DNA from: Neobacillus drentensis
Lineage (GTDB): Bacteria; Bacillota; Bacilli; Bacillales; Cytobacillaceae
Direction: 5' to 3'
Assembly: GCF_021560175.1 (NCBI RefSeq)
Contig: NZ_CP091110.1
Location: 5,272,501 to 5,336,500, forward strand
Length of the DNA stretch: 64,000 nucleotides
Of the stretch, positions 35,358 through 44,218 are shown piece after piece (position 1 is the stretch's first letter; each line of letters starts with the position of its first letter). The notes beneath the pieces are model-generated. The model did not search any database and was not told where the DNA came from. It saw nothing but the letters and a program-made list of their open reading frames with translations. Position numbers and translations under genes: made by a program.

Positions 35358-36719
35358 ATGAATAGAATATCACTTAAAATTTGTCTGCTTTTCTTTCTGG
35401 CTATTTGTCTGTTAGAAGGAATTTCGATGTTTTTTTTACACAATAATATTATCCACTCCCGTGTGCATGAAGAATTATCTGCACTTCAGACAAGGGGAAA
35501 TAATCATCGCGATGTTCTAGAGGCGTCGTTTCACGAAGATACGGTCAGGCACATTGCCATGATGGAAGCGCGGACCGATACACAAGTTGTCTTAACAAAG
35601 CCAGATGGATCTATCTATATGTCCTCCAATAAAGTGACAGATGAAATGAAAAAAACGATGAAGTCTACTCCTAAACGTGTTCCCCATGATGGATTAATCT
35701 TAGAAGAAGATTGGAAAACTGCAGCTACCATTGCCGCTGTTAGCCCCGTGACGGTCGACAAGAAAATTGCCGGTTATGTCTATATGTTTCAAACTACACA
35801 GAAGATTAGGGATTTAATTTCCGAATTAAATAAGCATTTTCTTCTTGCCAGTCTACTTACGCTTCTATTTATGATGATGATGATTATCTTCTTAACCAGA
35901 TATGTAACACACCCGCTCATTCAGATGAGTGAGGCAACGAAGCGAATTAGTAAAGGCGACCTCTCCGTCTCGCTTCCGAAACTTGGGAAGGATGAAATCG
36001 GCGACCTTGGTGAAGCAATTAAGGTGTTAGCGAATGACTTAGAAATTTTAAAAAATGAGCGGAATGAATTTTTAGCCAGTATCTCTCATGAATTGAGAAC
36101 TCCGCTGACGTACATTAAAGGTTATGCTGATATTGCCCGCCGGAATAATACGACTAAAGAGGATAAGGAACACTATTTAGAGATTATTCATGAAGAGTCG
36201 GTTAAACTAGCTAATCTAGTGAAGGAATTATTTAATCTAGCCAAAATGGATGAAAACACATTTTCGATTGAAAAAGAAGAGGTTCATTTGTCCCCCTATT
36301 TTCAATCCATCATCGAGAAAGTAGCTCCTGCTTTAAAGGAGAATGAGATGAAAATTGAGCTTCATTGTTCTGAACATCTTTATGCAGATATTGATTCCGT
36401 CCGGTTTGAACAGGTCATACTAAATCTCCTCGATAATGCCAGGAAATATTCTGAACCCGGTACCAAAATAATCGTTTCCATATGCCGGCTTGAAGGGAAG
36501 ATTCATATCCAGGTTCAAGATGAAGGGAAAGGGATTCCCGAAGAGGATTTACCGCGAATATTTGAGCGCTTTTACCGGGTTGATAAATCAAGAACCCGTG
36601 CATTGGGTGGTTCTGGTCTTGGGCTTTCCATTGTTAAGCAGTTAGTAGAGGCACACGGAGGAACAATTGAGGCAACTAGCAGCCAAAATGTTGGAACGAC
36701 ATTTACTATTATTTTATAA
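35358..36719 (+). CDS. Sensor histidine kinase without adjacent cotranscribed regulator
   Basis: 453 residues with a GAGGTG site. TM1 about 8-27, an extracytoplasmic region to about 160 that ends in a PAS/Cache-like stretch, TM2 about 161-180, HAMP, His at 244 in SISHELRTPLTYIKGYADI. N box NLLDNARKY, G1 QDEGKGIPEEDL, F box FERFYRVDKSRTRA, G2 GGSGLGLSIVKQL. All catalytic boxes are intact. No response regulator follows; the divergent OmpR-type regulator is the nearest candidate partner. Confidence 0.9.
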   Translation: MNRISLKICLLFFLAICLLEGISMFFLHNNIIHSRVHEELSALQTRGNNHRDVLEASFHEDTVRHIAMMEARTDTQVVLTKPDGSIYMSSNKVTDEMKKTMKSTPKRVPHDGLILEEDWKTAATIAAVSPVTVDKKIAGYVYMFQTTQKIRDLISELNKHFLLASLLTLLFMMMMIIFLTRYVTHPLIQMSEATKRISKGDLSVSLPKLGKDEIGDLGEAIKVLANDLEILKNERNEFLASISHELRTPLTYIKGYADIARRNNTTKEDKEHYLEIIHEESVKLANLVKELFNLAKMDENTFSIEKEEVHLSPYFQSIIEKVAPALKENEMKIELHCSEHLYADIDSVRFEQVILNLLDNARKYSEPGTKIIVSICRLEGKIHIQVQDEGKGIPEEDLPRIFERFYRVDKSRTRALGGSGLGLSIVKQLVEAHGGTIEATSSQNVGTTFTIIL

Positions 36720-36724
36720 GGAAA

Positions 36725-36753
36725 AGAGACATCGGGAAATTCCCGATGTCTCT
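36725..36753. terminator. Bidirectional terminator
   Basis: AGAGACATCGGGA/TCCCGATGTCTCT between the convergent kinase and inhA genes. Confidence 0.9.
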
Positions 36754-36761
36754 TCTCTTTC

Positions 36762-39155
36762 TTATTTGTGAATCCAAACGGCACCAGCAGAGTTGTCTTT
36801 TGCTTCGCCGATGACTTGGAACTTGATTGGATACTGATGTGGAACTTTCACTCCAGCGTCAGGGATCTTGGTATTGATGTAATCCTTTGTTGAATCAAAC
36901 TCTGTTACGCCTGGAAGACCTTTGTAATCATAGATTCCACGAGTTGGAGAATTAACACTCCATGCAGGTGATGGGTCTAATGAGAACGCAGCGTCTGCAA
37001 CTTGGTAGCGAGTTGTCTGGCTGACTGAGTCTTTACCCTTTAAGTTAAAAATAAGTGCTTCAGGATGAGAGTCCACTACACTTAGGAAACCTTCACCTGG
37101 GTGAACGCCGCCCCAGTTATCAGTAAAGGTGTCATCACCATACCAAACTACTAAACCAGTATTATATTTCGCGTCACGGGAGAATTGCAGTGCTGTGTCA
37201 GAACCAGCGTAGTTTCTCCACTCTAGGTAGTAGTAATGTGGTTTTTGAATCCAGCCGTCAGAAACTTCGAAACCTTTTAATGTTACTTGTGGGTTACCCT
37301 CTGCATCGTCAGAGAATTTAACTTGTCCATCAACGGTTAATTGCAGGTTATCAAGCGCGAAACCATCTGGAGCAAGCCCGCCGTCTGTTACATAATTAAA
37401 TACTAGTTTTACTTTTTTGCCAAGAACTGGTGTTAAATCAAGGGATTTGTCTTCCCACTTACCTTGTGATGTTTCAAAACCGCCTGCTGTGTTTTGATCA
37501 CCAATTGTATCAAGTTTAACGCTTTGGCCATCTTCAGTGACTGCATTAACATTTAGGTAGTCATAGCCAGCTTCAACTTTATAATATTGCTTATAATTAA
37601 ATTTTGCAGATGCAGCATTTATTAAGTCAAAGACAGGAGTCTCAAGTACTGTATTAAGGTTATCACCTTTAGTACTGTAGTAATATTTCGCACCGAATCC
37701 TACTGGAATTCCAGGAACCTTTTTAGCAGGAAGGTTTACCTTCACAATACCTGGATTCTTAGATTTAGTTACACTCTGATCGATTACTGTAGCTAAACCA
37801 TTTTTATCAATATCCTGATAGTTTACTTCTGTCATATTAGCCCAGTTTCCGCCAATTGTTTTTTGATAGAATTCTTTCACTTGTGGTGAGAAGCTTGGCG
37901 GCTGTGTACCAGCAATATGACCGCTCCAGCTGCCGCCGCTCATGATCGACCATTGGGCAACTGAGTCACCATTACCAGTATATTGTGTATCATACTCATC
38001 TGGAGCACCTAAATCATGACCATATTCGTGGGCGAATACACCAACTGCACCATCTTCTGGCTCCACGGTATAGTCGTATGCTGCCATTTTTCCGCCCCAG
38101 TAATCAACAGAGGCTGTTGTGTTAGCAACTGGATGAACACCATCCAATGTCCAGCGGTGTGACCAGATTGCATCATCCCCTAAAGCTCCGCCGCCTGCTT
38201 CTTGACCAACACCAGCATGAATAACCATCAAGTGGTCAACCAAGCCGTCTGGCTCGTTAATATTCCCGTCGCCATCAAGGTCATAGATATCTAATTTATC
38301 ATAATTCGCTAAATTAATCCCAGATGCAACCGCAGCATCTAAGGAATCCTTGATGAATCCGCGTGGTCCCTTTGTACCCGGCTTATTATCGTTTCCACCT
38401 TCTGGGTCATCGCTGCCGTAATCAGCCGCATTTCCCGGTACCGTTAGCCAGTCCGAAACGGTTCCGTCTACAGTATAGCTGCCGCCAGATTGCTCTTCAT
38501 AATATTGTTTAAATGTTTTTATTTTGTCACCATTGAAAAGGGTAAAATCTTGATTGCCAAATAACATTTTTTGATAATGTTCTTTACTGAAGTCTTTTGC
38601 ATACATATATCCAGGTTCTTGTTCGACTTGATTGTGCTTAAAGTCAGCATACTCAACTAGAAGTACTAGTACTTCATCTTTTCGAACATCGCCGTTATAA
38701 GCAGCCTGCTTGGCAGAATCTACTTTTACTGCACCAGTTGGCTTGCCCTTTTTAAAATTTTCGTGGCCCTTGTTGAGCTGCTTTGTCAGCTTGTCCTTTT
38801 GTTTTGTAAGGAAATCTTTTGCCTTTTTGTCTATTTCCTGCTGTCCCTTTGTTTGCGCTTTGTCCGCTTTACCTGGTTTTTGGCCTTGTTTTTTCTGTAT
38901 GTAGGCCTTCGCTGCTTTTGTAATTTCCTCAGGTGTTGCATTTTTCGCAACTAGTCCTCTTTTTTGCAGCGCTTTACCAAGACGATCGATATCAACCACA
39001 TTCAAGTCGATTGGAGCCGATGAGATGGTTGTTGCTGCGGATGCCGGTTTAGGTGCGACCGTGCTTCCAGCAAATGCGCCTGCGAACATGGTCGTAGCTA
39101 CCATGGTACTAGCCGCAAGACTGGATAAGACCTTTAAGGTATTTTTTTTCTTCAC
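36762..39155 (-). CDS. inhA: Secreted M6-family metalloprotease, immune inhibitor A
   Basis: 797 residues. A Sec signal peptide ends near PASA (residue 40). A propeptide with a charged K/Q-rich stretch runs to about 150. The zinc site is HEYGHDLGAPDE at 376-387 (HExxHxxGxxD). EF-like DLDGDGNINEPDG may bind calcium. The C-terminal half holds MAM-like beta domains (FALDNLQLTVDGQ). InhA proteins of the B. cereus group cleave host and self proteins; here a general extracellular protease is the safe reading. It lies beside a two-component system. Confidence 0.94.
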   Translation of the reverse strand: MKKKNTLKVLSSLAASTMVATTMFAGAFAGSTVAPKPASAATTISSAPIDLNVVDIDRLGKALQKRGLVAKNATPEEITKAAKAYIQKKQGQKPGKADKAQTKGQQEIDKKAKDFLTKQKDKLTKQLNKGHENFKKGKPTGAVKVDSAKQAAYNGDVRKDEVLVLLVEYADFKHNQVEQEPGYMYAKDFSKEHYQKMLFGNQDFTLFNGDKIKTFKQYYEEQSGGSYTVDGTVSDWLTVPGNAADYGSDDPEGGNDNKPGTKGPRGFIKDSLDAAVASGINLANYDKLDIYDLDGDGNINEPDGLVDHLMVIHAGVGQEAGGGALGDDAIWSHRWTLDGVHPVANTTASVDYWGGKMAAYDYTVEPEDGAVGVFAHEYGHDLGAPDEYDTQYTGNGDSVAQWSIMSGGSWSGHIAGTQPPSFSPQVKEFYQKTIGGNWANMTEVNYQDIDKNGLATVIDQSVTKSKNPGIVKVNLPAKKVPGIPVGFGAKYYYSTKGDNLNTVLETPVFDLINAASAKFNYKQYYKVEAGYDYLNVNAVTEDGQSVKLDTIGDQNTAGGFETSQGKWEDKSLDLTPVLGKKVKLVFNYVTDGGLAPDGFALDNLQLTVDGQVKFSDDAEGNPQVTLKGFEVSDGWIQKPHYYYLEWRNYAGSDTALQFSRDAKYNTGLVVWYGDDTFTDNWGGVHPGEGFLSVVDSHPEALIFNLKGKDSVSQTTRYQVADAAFSLDPSPAWSVNSPTRGIYDYKGLPGVTEFDSTKDYINTKIPDAGVKVPHQYPIKFQVIGEAKDNSAGAVWIHK

Positions 39156-39487
39156 CTGTTTATTCCCCCCATTTTATATAGTGCAATGTTCCACTAGAAG
39201 AACAGTGCTCTATCATTTTATCAGACTAGTATAAATATTGTAAATAATAGGAATATAGCGATAATTTACTATATAAAAATAGGTATTTATAACCAAAATA
39301 GTAAAATAGTAAAAGGAATATAGGTAATTGAACATGGTTAAATATTGGAAAATACAACCTTATAGACTAATTTATCCCTTTTTTCTATTACTTTTATTAA
39401 AAAATTAAATTTCGAATTTCGAAATTTAAGTAATTTAACCTACTACCACTTCATAAAAAACACTACAAAAGATACAGATTTATATAC
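39156..39487. other. AT-rich inhA upstream region with a 25-bp palindrome
   Basis: Very AT-rich, no gene. It holds a perfect inverted repeat of 12-bp arms around one base at 39405-39429 (arm TTAAATTTCGAA), 250 bp upstream of inhA. No confident promoter hexamers were assigned. Confidence 0.55.
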
Positions 39488-39491
39488 AAAA

Positions 39492-39517
39492 AACCTTATC
39501 AACATGTTGATAAGGTT
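39492..39517 (-). terminator. Terminator after floT
   Basis: AACCTTATCAACA/TGTTGATAAGGTT followed by T run on the minus strand. Confidence 0.85.
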
Positions 39518-39531
39518 CAGGTTCAATAGTC

Positions 39532-41052
39532 TTATTCAGCTTTTAGTTTAATCTCGTCCGTTAATTCTTCAATGCTTTTTCTTACATTCGATTTTCCGGA
39601 ATAGTTTTCAATTAGTTCCTTCACATCAATCCCACTCGAAGCCTTCAAGGACTCTTGCAACGTAGCCATTAAGTTGGTGGCATAACTAGTGATTTTATTG
39701 GCACCGCCATTAGATCCAGAACCACCGCCTGTATCTACTACAGTAATTTTATCAATGTTAGAAAGAGGTGCAGCCACCTGTTTTGCATATTCAGGAAGCA
39801 TCTTGATAACCATATCCAAGATAGCAGCCTGACCAAACTGTTCGAAAGCTTCAGCGATTTTTTCCTTTGCCTCCGCTTCCGCAAGACCTTTAAGGCGGAT
39901 AATTTCTGCTTCGGTGGAACCTTGTGCCTTTTGCGCTTCCGCTTTTGCCAGACCATCGAGACGGATTCGTTCTGCTTCAGCCTTTGCCATTGCTTCAATC
40001 CGGTATTTATTCGCTTCCGCTTCCGCTATTTCCTTAGCTTTATTTGCCGCTGCAGATTGTTCTACAGAATAACGATCAGCGTCCGCTTTTTTCTTCACTT
40101 CAGAGTCATATTGGCGTTCACGGCGGAGGATCTCTTTTTCCTCAAGTTCAATTTGTTTTTGTCTCTCAATAATCTTGATTTGCATTTCCTGCTCGGTTAC
40201 ATCCTGCTTCGACCTTGCACTTTCTAGATCATAGGCTTGGTCCGCACGAGCTTTGGCAATATCCTGCTCCCGGCGGAATTCCGCAATCTTCAGCTGATTT
40301 ATTTTTTCTGCTTCAGCAATTTCCGTAGCTCGTTCTAATTCATTCCGTTTCGCTTCCTTAGCTGCTTCTGCTTTTTTAATGCGCGTTTCTTTTTCAGCCT
40401 CGGCCGTTGCAATATCGGCATCGCGTTTTACTTGGGCAATTCGTGGTTTCCCTAATGATTCAAGGTAACCGTTCTTATCACGAACATCTTTAATCGTAAA
40501 GGATACAATGACTAACCCCATTTTTGCTAAATCCTGTGAGGCAACCCGTTGGACCTCTTGGGAGAATTTATCGCGGTTTTTATAAATCTCTTCTACCGTC
40601 ATCGAACCGAGGATAGAGCGCAAATGTCCCTCAAGCACTTCCCTCGCTTCATTTTCCCGGTCTTCCTTCGGTTTTCCCAGGAATTGCTCAGCAGCGGTGG
40701 CTATTTCACTAATCGAGCCGCCGATTTTAATAATCGCCACTCCATCCGCCATAACAGGAACACCCTGTTCGGTGTACACCTCTGGAGTGGTTACTTCAAG
40801 TTTACTAGATAGCAAACTTAATGGTTTTGCCTGCTGGAAGACAGGTAAAATAAAACTACCACCGCCGCGGATAATTTTGATTCGATTCCCCGATTCATCC
40901 ACGTGGACATTTCTGTTCCCAAGAAAGCTGCCTGTTACGATTAAAGCTTCGTCTGGTCCCGCTGTTTTATACTTTGTAATAAAAACGCCTATTAAGGCCA
41001 GCAGGATCAGTACGACAACCCCGATGACAATCCAAATAAATCCAAATCCCAT
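39532..41052 (-). CDS. floT: Flotillin-like protein FloT (YuaG)
   Basis: 506 residues. An N-terminal membrane hairpin (residues 3-25), then an SPFH/band 7 domain (GSFLGNRNVHVDESGNRIKI, FSQEVQRVASQDLAKMGL), then a long coiled coil of EA-rich repeats (about 230-400, such as AEAEANKYRIEAMAKAEAE), and an oligomerising C-terminus. FloT scaffolds membrane microdomains. It follows a NfeD-like gene by 13 bp under a sigma-W promoter, as in B. subtilis yuaF-floT. Confidence 0.95.
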   Translation of the reverse strand: MGFGFIWIVIGVVVLILLALIGVFITKYKTAGPDEALIVTGSFLGNRNVHVDESGNRIKIIRGGGSFILPVFQQAKPLSLLSSKLEVTTPEVYTEQGVPVMADGVAIIKIGGSISEIATAAEQFLGKPKEDRENEAREVLEGHLRSILGSMTVEEIYKNRDKFSQEVQRVASQDLAKMGLVIVSFTIKDVRDKNGYLESLGKPRIAQVKRDADIATAEAEKETRIKKAEAAKEAKRNELERATEIAEAEKINQLKIAEFRREQDIAKARADQAYDLESARSKQDVTEQEMQIKIIERQKQIELEEKEILRRERQYDSEVKKKADADRYSVEQSAAANKAKEIAEAEANKYRIEAMAKAEAERIRLDGLAKAEAQKAQGSTEAEIIRLKGLAEAEAKEKIAEAFEQFGQAAILDMVIKMLPEYAKQVAAPLSNIDKITVVDTGGGSGSNGGANKITSYATNLMATLQESLKASSGIDVKELIENYSGKSNVRKSIEELTDEIKLKAE

Positions 41053-41065
41053 TTTCTTAACCTCC

Positions 41066-41611
41066 CTATAAAGTAAAATTCTCTAATTGTTGATAAACGG
41101 TTACTTCAAGTACACCGTTTTTCACCTGAACAACAAGCACCCTTGTACCATTTGGAATGGAATCAGCGTCAAAACTTTTTGCGGGTTTTGCAATTCGACC
41201 GCTCGTACTTTCAATGATTACCTCGCCAAATCCATCAGCGGGAATGGAGGTAATCACCGTACCAACCCTTCCTTGCAAATCCGATTCTTTGTAAACAAGC
41301 GATTCCTCCGCCTTGGATACCGGTACAAGAACAAATACATGTAAAAGAGTGACCAGAATCAATCCAATCACGATGGAAATCCCCAGTATAAGTAAATAAT
41401 GGATGGATGATAGCTTTTCAAATAAGTATCCGCTCGCAGACATAATCGTAACAAAAGCAAAAATTAATACCGGATTAAGAAACTCCAGCCCTTCCCCTGC
41501 CCCATGAAAATGAAAGACATCAGCGAACAATACAAAAATAATGGTGATGATACCGGAGATTATTAAGGCGTATAAATAAATCGTTTCTAAAGGAATGCTG
41601 AAAGGTTCCAA
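41066..41611 (-). CDS. yuaF: NfeD-like membrane protein YuaF
   Basis: 181 residues. About three or four membrane helices in the first 110 residues, then a soluble OB-fold NfeD domain (LQGRVGTVITSIPADGFGEVIIES, in parts; GTRVLVVQVKNGVLEVTVY). NfeD proteins work with flotillins. First gene of the yuaF-floT operon. Confidence 0.9.
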   Translation of the reverse strand: MEPFSIPLETIYLYALIISGIITIIFVLFADVFHFHGAGEGLEFLNPVLIFAFVTIMSASGYLFEKLSSIHYLLILGISIVIGLILVTLLHVFVLVPVSKAEESLVYKESDLQGRVGTVITSIPADGFGEVIIESTSGRIAKPAKSFDADSIPNGTRVLVVQVKNGVLEVTVYQQLENFTL

Positions 41612-41700
41612 GGCTATACCTCCTTATAATTAATTTTGATACTGGAAGGAGTAAGTAAAGTATAGAAATCCTCCCAATCTATACCCTAATTATAAAGTAT

Positions 41701-41726
41701 TACGGTGGAGAATAGGAAAAGTTTCA
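41701..41726 (-). promoter_or_regulatory. Sigma-W promoter of yuaF-floT
   Basis: TGAAAC (41721-41726), 16 bp, CGTA (41701-41704) on the minus strand, an exact match to the ECF sigma-W consensus (known), 90 bp before yuaF. It implies induction by cell-envelope stress. Confidence 0.88.
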
Positions 41727-41763
41727 CAAATTTTAACTAAATTTTCCCATTAAATAATAAAAA

Positions 41764-41789
41764 GTGCCATAGCAATTGAGCTACAGCAC
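41764..41789 (-). terminator. Terminator of the polar amino-acid ABC operon
   Basis: Minus-strand GTGCTGTAGC/GCTATGGCAC hairpin followed by TTTTTATT, directly after the ATPase gene. Confidence 0.8.
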
Positions 41790-41790
41790 C

Positions 41791-42525
41791 TTATTGAATC
41801 ATATTCAGAAACTTCTTGGTTCGTTCTTCTTTTGGATTGGTAAAAATTTCGTCTGGTTTATTTCGTTCGACGACAATACCTCCGTCCATAAAAATCACTT
41901 CATCTGCCACATCACGGGCAAAGCGCATTTCATGGGTCACAACAATCATCGTCATCCCCTCTGCTGCGAGGTCTTTCATTACCTTCAACACTTCACCGAC
42001 CAATTCCGGGTCGAGTGCAGATGTGGGTTCATCAAACAACATAACCTCCGGCTCCATCGCCAGCGCCCTGGCAATACCAACACGCTGCTGCTGGCCGCCT
42101 GAAAGCTGTGCTGGATAGTAGTCCTGCTTATCAGCCAGCCCGACTTTTTCAAGCAAAGTTTGCGCTTTTTTCCGGGCTGTCTCTTTATTTTCCCCTTTTA
42201 CAACAATCGGCCCCTCCATGACATTTTCAAGGGCTGTTTTATGTGGGAATAAATTATAACTTTGAAACACCATACCGGTTAATCGGCGAAAAGAAGCAAT
42301 ATTCTTCTTCGCCACCGGCTTTGAAAAATCTAAGCTTTGGCCCTCGATCGAAATGACACCTTTGGTTGGAGTTTCCAACACGTTCAAACAGCGAAGCATG
42401 GTCGTCTTCCCGGACCCAGACGGTCCAATTACGACCACCACTTTTCCCTTTTCTACCGCTAAATCAATTCCTTTTAACACCTGCAGCTGGTCAAATTGTT
42501 TATATAAACCATTGATTTTTATCAT
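41791..42525 (-). CDS. Polar amino-acid ABC transporter ATPase
   Basis: 244 residues from ATG 42525 with a GGGGAGTG site; the frame up to 42621 overlaps the permease and was trimmed. Walker A GPSGSGKTT at 34-42, LSGGQQQRVGIARAL, Walker B VMLFDEPTSALDPE, switch VVTHEMRFA. GlnQ/TcyC/TcyN-type. Third gene of a binding protein-permease-ATPase operon. The substrate is set by the binding protein. Confidence 0.93.
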   Translation of the reverse strand: MIKINGLYKQFDQLQVLKGIDLAVEKGKVVVVIGPSGSGKTTMLRCLNVLETPTKGVISIEGQSLDFSKPVAKKNIASFRRLTGMVFQSYNLFPHKTALENVMEGPIVVKGENKETARKKAQTLLEKVGLADKQDYYPAQLSGGQQQRVGIARALAMEPEVMLFDEPTSALDPELVGEVLKVMKDLAAEGMTMIVVTHEMRFARDVADEVIFMDGGIVVERNKPDEIFTNPKEERTKKFLNMIQ

Positions 42526-42548
42526 GATAACACTCCCCTTTTTCCTAG

Positions 42549-43247
42549 TTAAGCCCCATAGCGGCCCAGTCTCTTTTCCAAGTATCCTTGAAGGATGGAA
42601 AGGAAAAAGCAGATAACCCAATAAATGAGTGCTACTTCTGAATATACCAGTAAAAATTCGTAGTTCGTGGAAGCAATCTCTTGTCCGCGGCGAAACATCT
42701 CGGTAACTAATACTAAGGAAGCAAGGGAAGTATCCTTAACAAGACTAATAAATGAATTGGATAAAGGAGGAATCGAGACCCTGGCTGCCTGTGGCAAGAT
42801 AATTCTTCTAAGGACCTGTGAATAGGTCATGCCAATGGAATAGCCAGCCTCCCATTGTCCTTTTGGCGTTGATAAAATCGCCGCTCTAATAATTTCGGAC
42901 GAATAGGCACCGACACTAAGTGAAAAACCAATAACCGCCGAAATATAAGGATCCAACGTGATTCCAAGATTAGGCAGTCCGTAAAAAATGATAAATAATT
43001 GCACAAGTAATGGTGTACCACGAATCGCTGAAACATACACTCGAGCGATGATTTGAAAAATTTTTACCTCTGAAATTCGGGCTAAAGCGGTCAGAATAGC
43101 TAAAATCATCCCACAAACAAAGGTAATAAGCGTTAACGGAATCGTATAAAAAACAGCCCCCTCCAGCAGCGGCTGGAGGGAACTTTTTGCAATGTCAATT
43201 AACCTTGCTGTTCTTTCCGGATCAGCAAAAATACTATTTAAGTACAT
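42549..43247 (-). CDS. Polar amino-acid ABC transporter permease
   Basis: 232 residues from ATG 43247, which overlaps the binding-protein stop by 14 bp; a longer frame to 43295 would overlap it further. HisM/GlnP-type with about five membrane helices: ARVYVSAIRGTPLLVQLFI, GAYSSEIIRAAILSTPKGQWEAGYSIGM (EAA loop, in parts), LPQAARVSIPPLSNSFISLVKDTSL. All family-specific positions look intact. Confidence 0.92.
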   Translation of the reverse strand: MYLNSIFADPERTARLIDIAKSSLQPLLEGAVFYTIPLTLITFVCGMILAILTALARISEVKIFQIIARVYVSAIRGTPLLVQLFIIFYGLPNLGITLDPYISAVIGFSLSVGAYSSEIIRAAILSTPKGQWEAGYSIGMTYSQVLRRIILPQAARVSIPPLSNSFISLVKDTSLASLVLVTEMFRRGQEIASTNYEFLLVYSEVALIYWVICFFLSILQGYLEKRLGRYGA

Positions 43248-44082
43248 CTTCACCAAACCATTTCTCAGAGATTTTTTTGTAAGTGCCGTCGTCAACGATC
43301 TCTTTTAAGGCTTTATTGACTTCATCAACGAGTTTGTCACTATTTTTTCTAAACATAAATCCACTCGAAGACGCATCATTTGCCGTTGCCGCCACTTTGA
43401 TTGGGGCATCAGGCTTTTGTTTTTTATAGTCTAAATAGGTAAGCTTATCGTTAATCGTGACATCCACACGTTTTTGTGCCAATAATTCAACTGCTTGTTG
43501 GAATCCTTCTACGCCAACAAGATTGGCTCCATATTTTTTAGCTATATCTCCGTAGTTACTTGTCAGAGACTGGGCAGCGTTTAATCCTTTAATATCTTCA
43601 AACTTTTTCACCTTTGTGTTAGAAGTATTAACAATTAGAACACCGGCAGACGTAATATATGGATCTGAAAAATCGTATTTCTTTTGGCGGTCAGGACGGA
43701 TGCCCACTTCGTTGGCAATCATATCAAAACGGTTTGCATCTAAGCCCGCAAACATTGCATCCCATTGCGTTTCTTTATATTCTGCTTTAACACCTAGACG
43801 TTTGGCCACTTCATTTGCTAAATCGACATCAAAGCCTGTTAAATTACCGTTCGTATCATGGAAAGTGAACGGCGGATATGTACCCTCAGTACCAATGGTG
43901 ATTTTTCCATCATCTTGAATTTTTTTCAGTAGATCTTGATTATCAGCCGTTTTTTTTCCTTTATCTTTCGTATTGACCGCTCTCTTTTGATCTTCTTTTG
44001 CTTTTTCCTTATCTTTGCCGCACGCTGATAGAATGAACGTAAAGCTTAGCAGCAATGCCAAGATTACCATTAGTTTTTTCAC
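43234..44082 (-). CDS. Polar amino-acid (possibly cystine) ABC binding lipoprotein
   Basis: 282 residues. Lipobox FILSAC at about residues 16-21. Then a charged linker and a family 3 binding domain: GTEGTYPPFTFHDTNGNLTG, FDVDLANEVAKRLG, ETQWDAMFAGLDANRFDMIA, FSDPYITSAGVLIV. The pattern resembles TcyA/TcyJ-type cystine-binding proteins, but the ligand cannot be fixed from the sequence. First gene of the operon. Confidence 0.88.
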   Translation of the reverse strand: MKKLMVILALLLSFTFILSACGKDKEKAKEDQKRAVNTKDKGKKTADNQDLLKKIQDDGKITIGTEGTYPPFTFHDTNGNLTGFDVDLANEVAKRLGVKAEYKETQWDAMFAGLDANRFDMIANEVGIRPDRQKKYDFSDPYITSAGVLIVNTSNTKVKKFEDIKGLNAAQSLTSNYGDIAKKYGANLVGVEGFQQAVELLAQKRVDVTINDKLTYLDYKKQKPDAPIKVAATANDASSSGFMFRKNSDKLVDEVNKALKEIVDDGTYKKISEKWFGEDVLK

Positions 44083-44191
44083 GTTGTTAATCCCCCTAAT
44101 TCTTAGTATTTTTTCTCGAATTTAATCAACTTTATTCAGAGAATATGCTACATCTGAAGTATGCTTATTTTACCCTTTTCTTAAAAATAAA

Positions 44192-44218
44192 AACCTACCA
44201 GAAAAATTCTGATAGGTT
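44192..44218 (-). terminator. Terminator after the APC permease
   Basis: AACCTATCAGAA/TTCTGGTAGGTT with T run, overlapping the stop codon. Confidence 0.82.
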
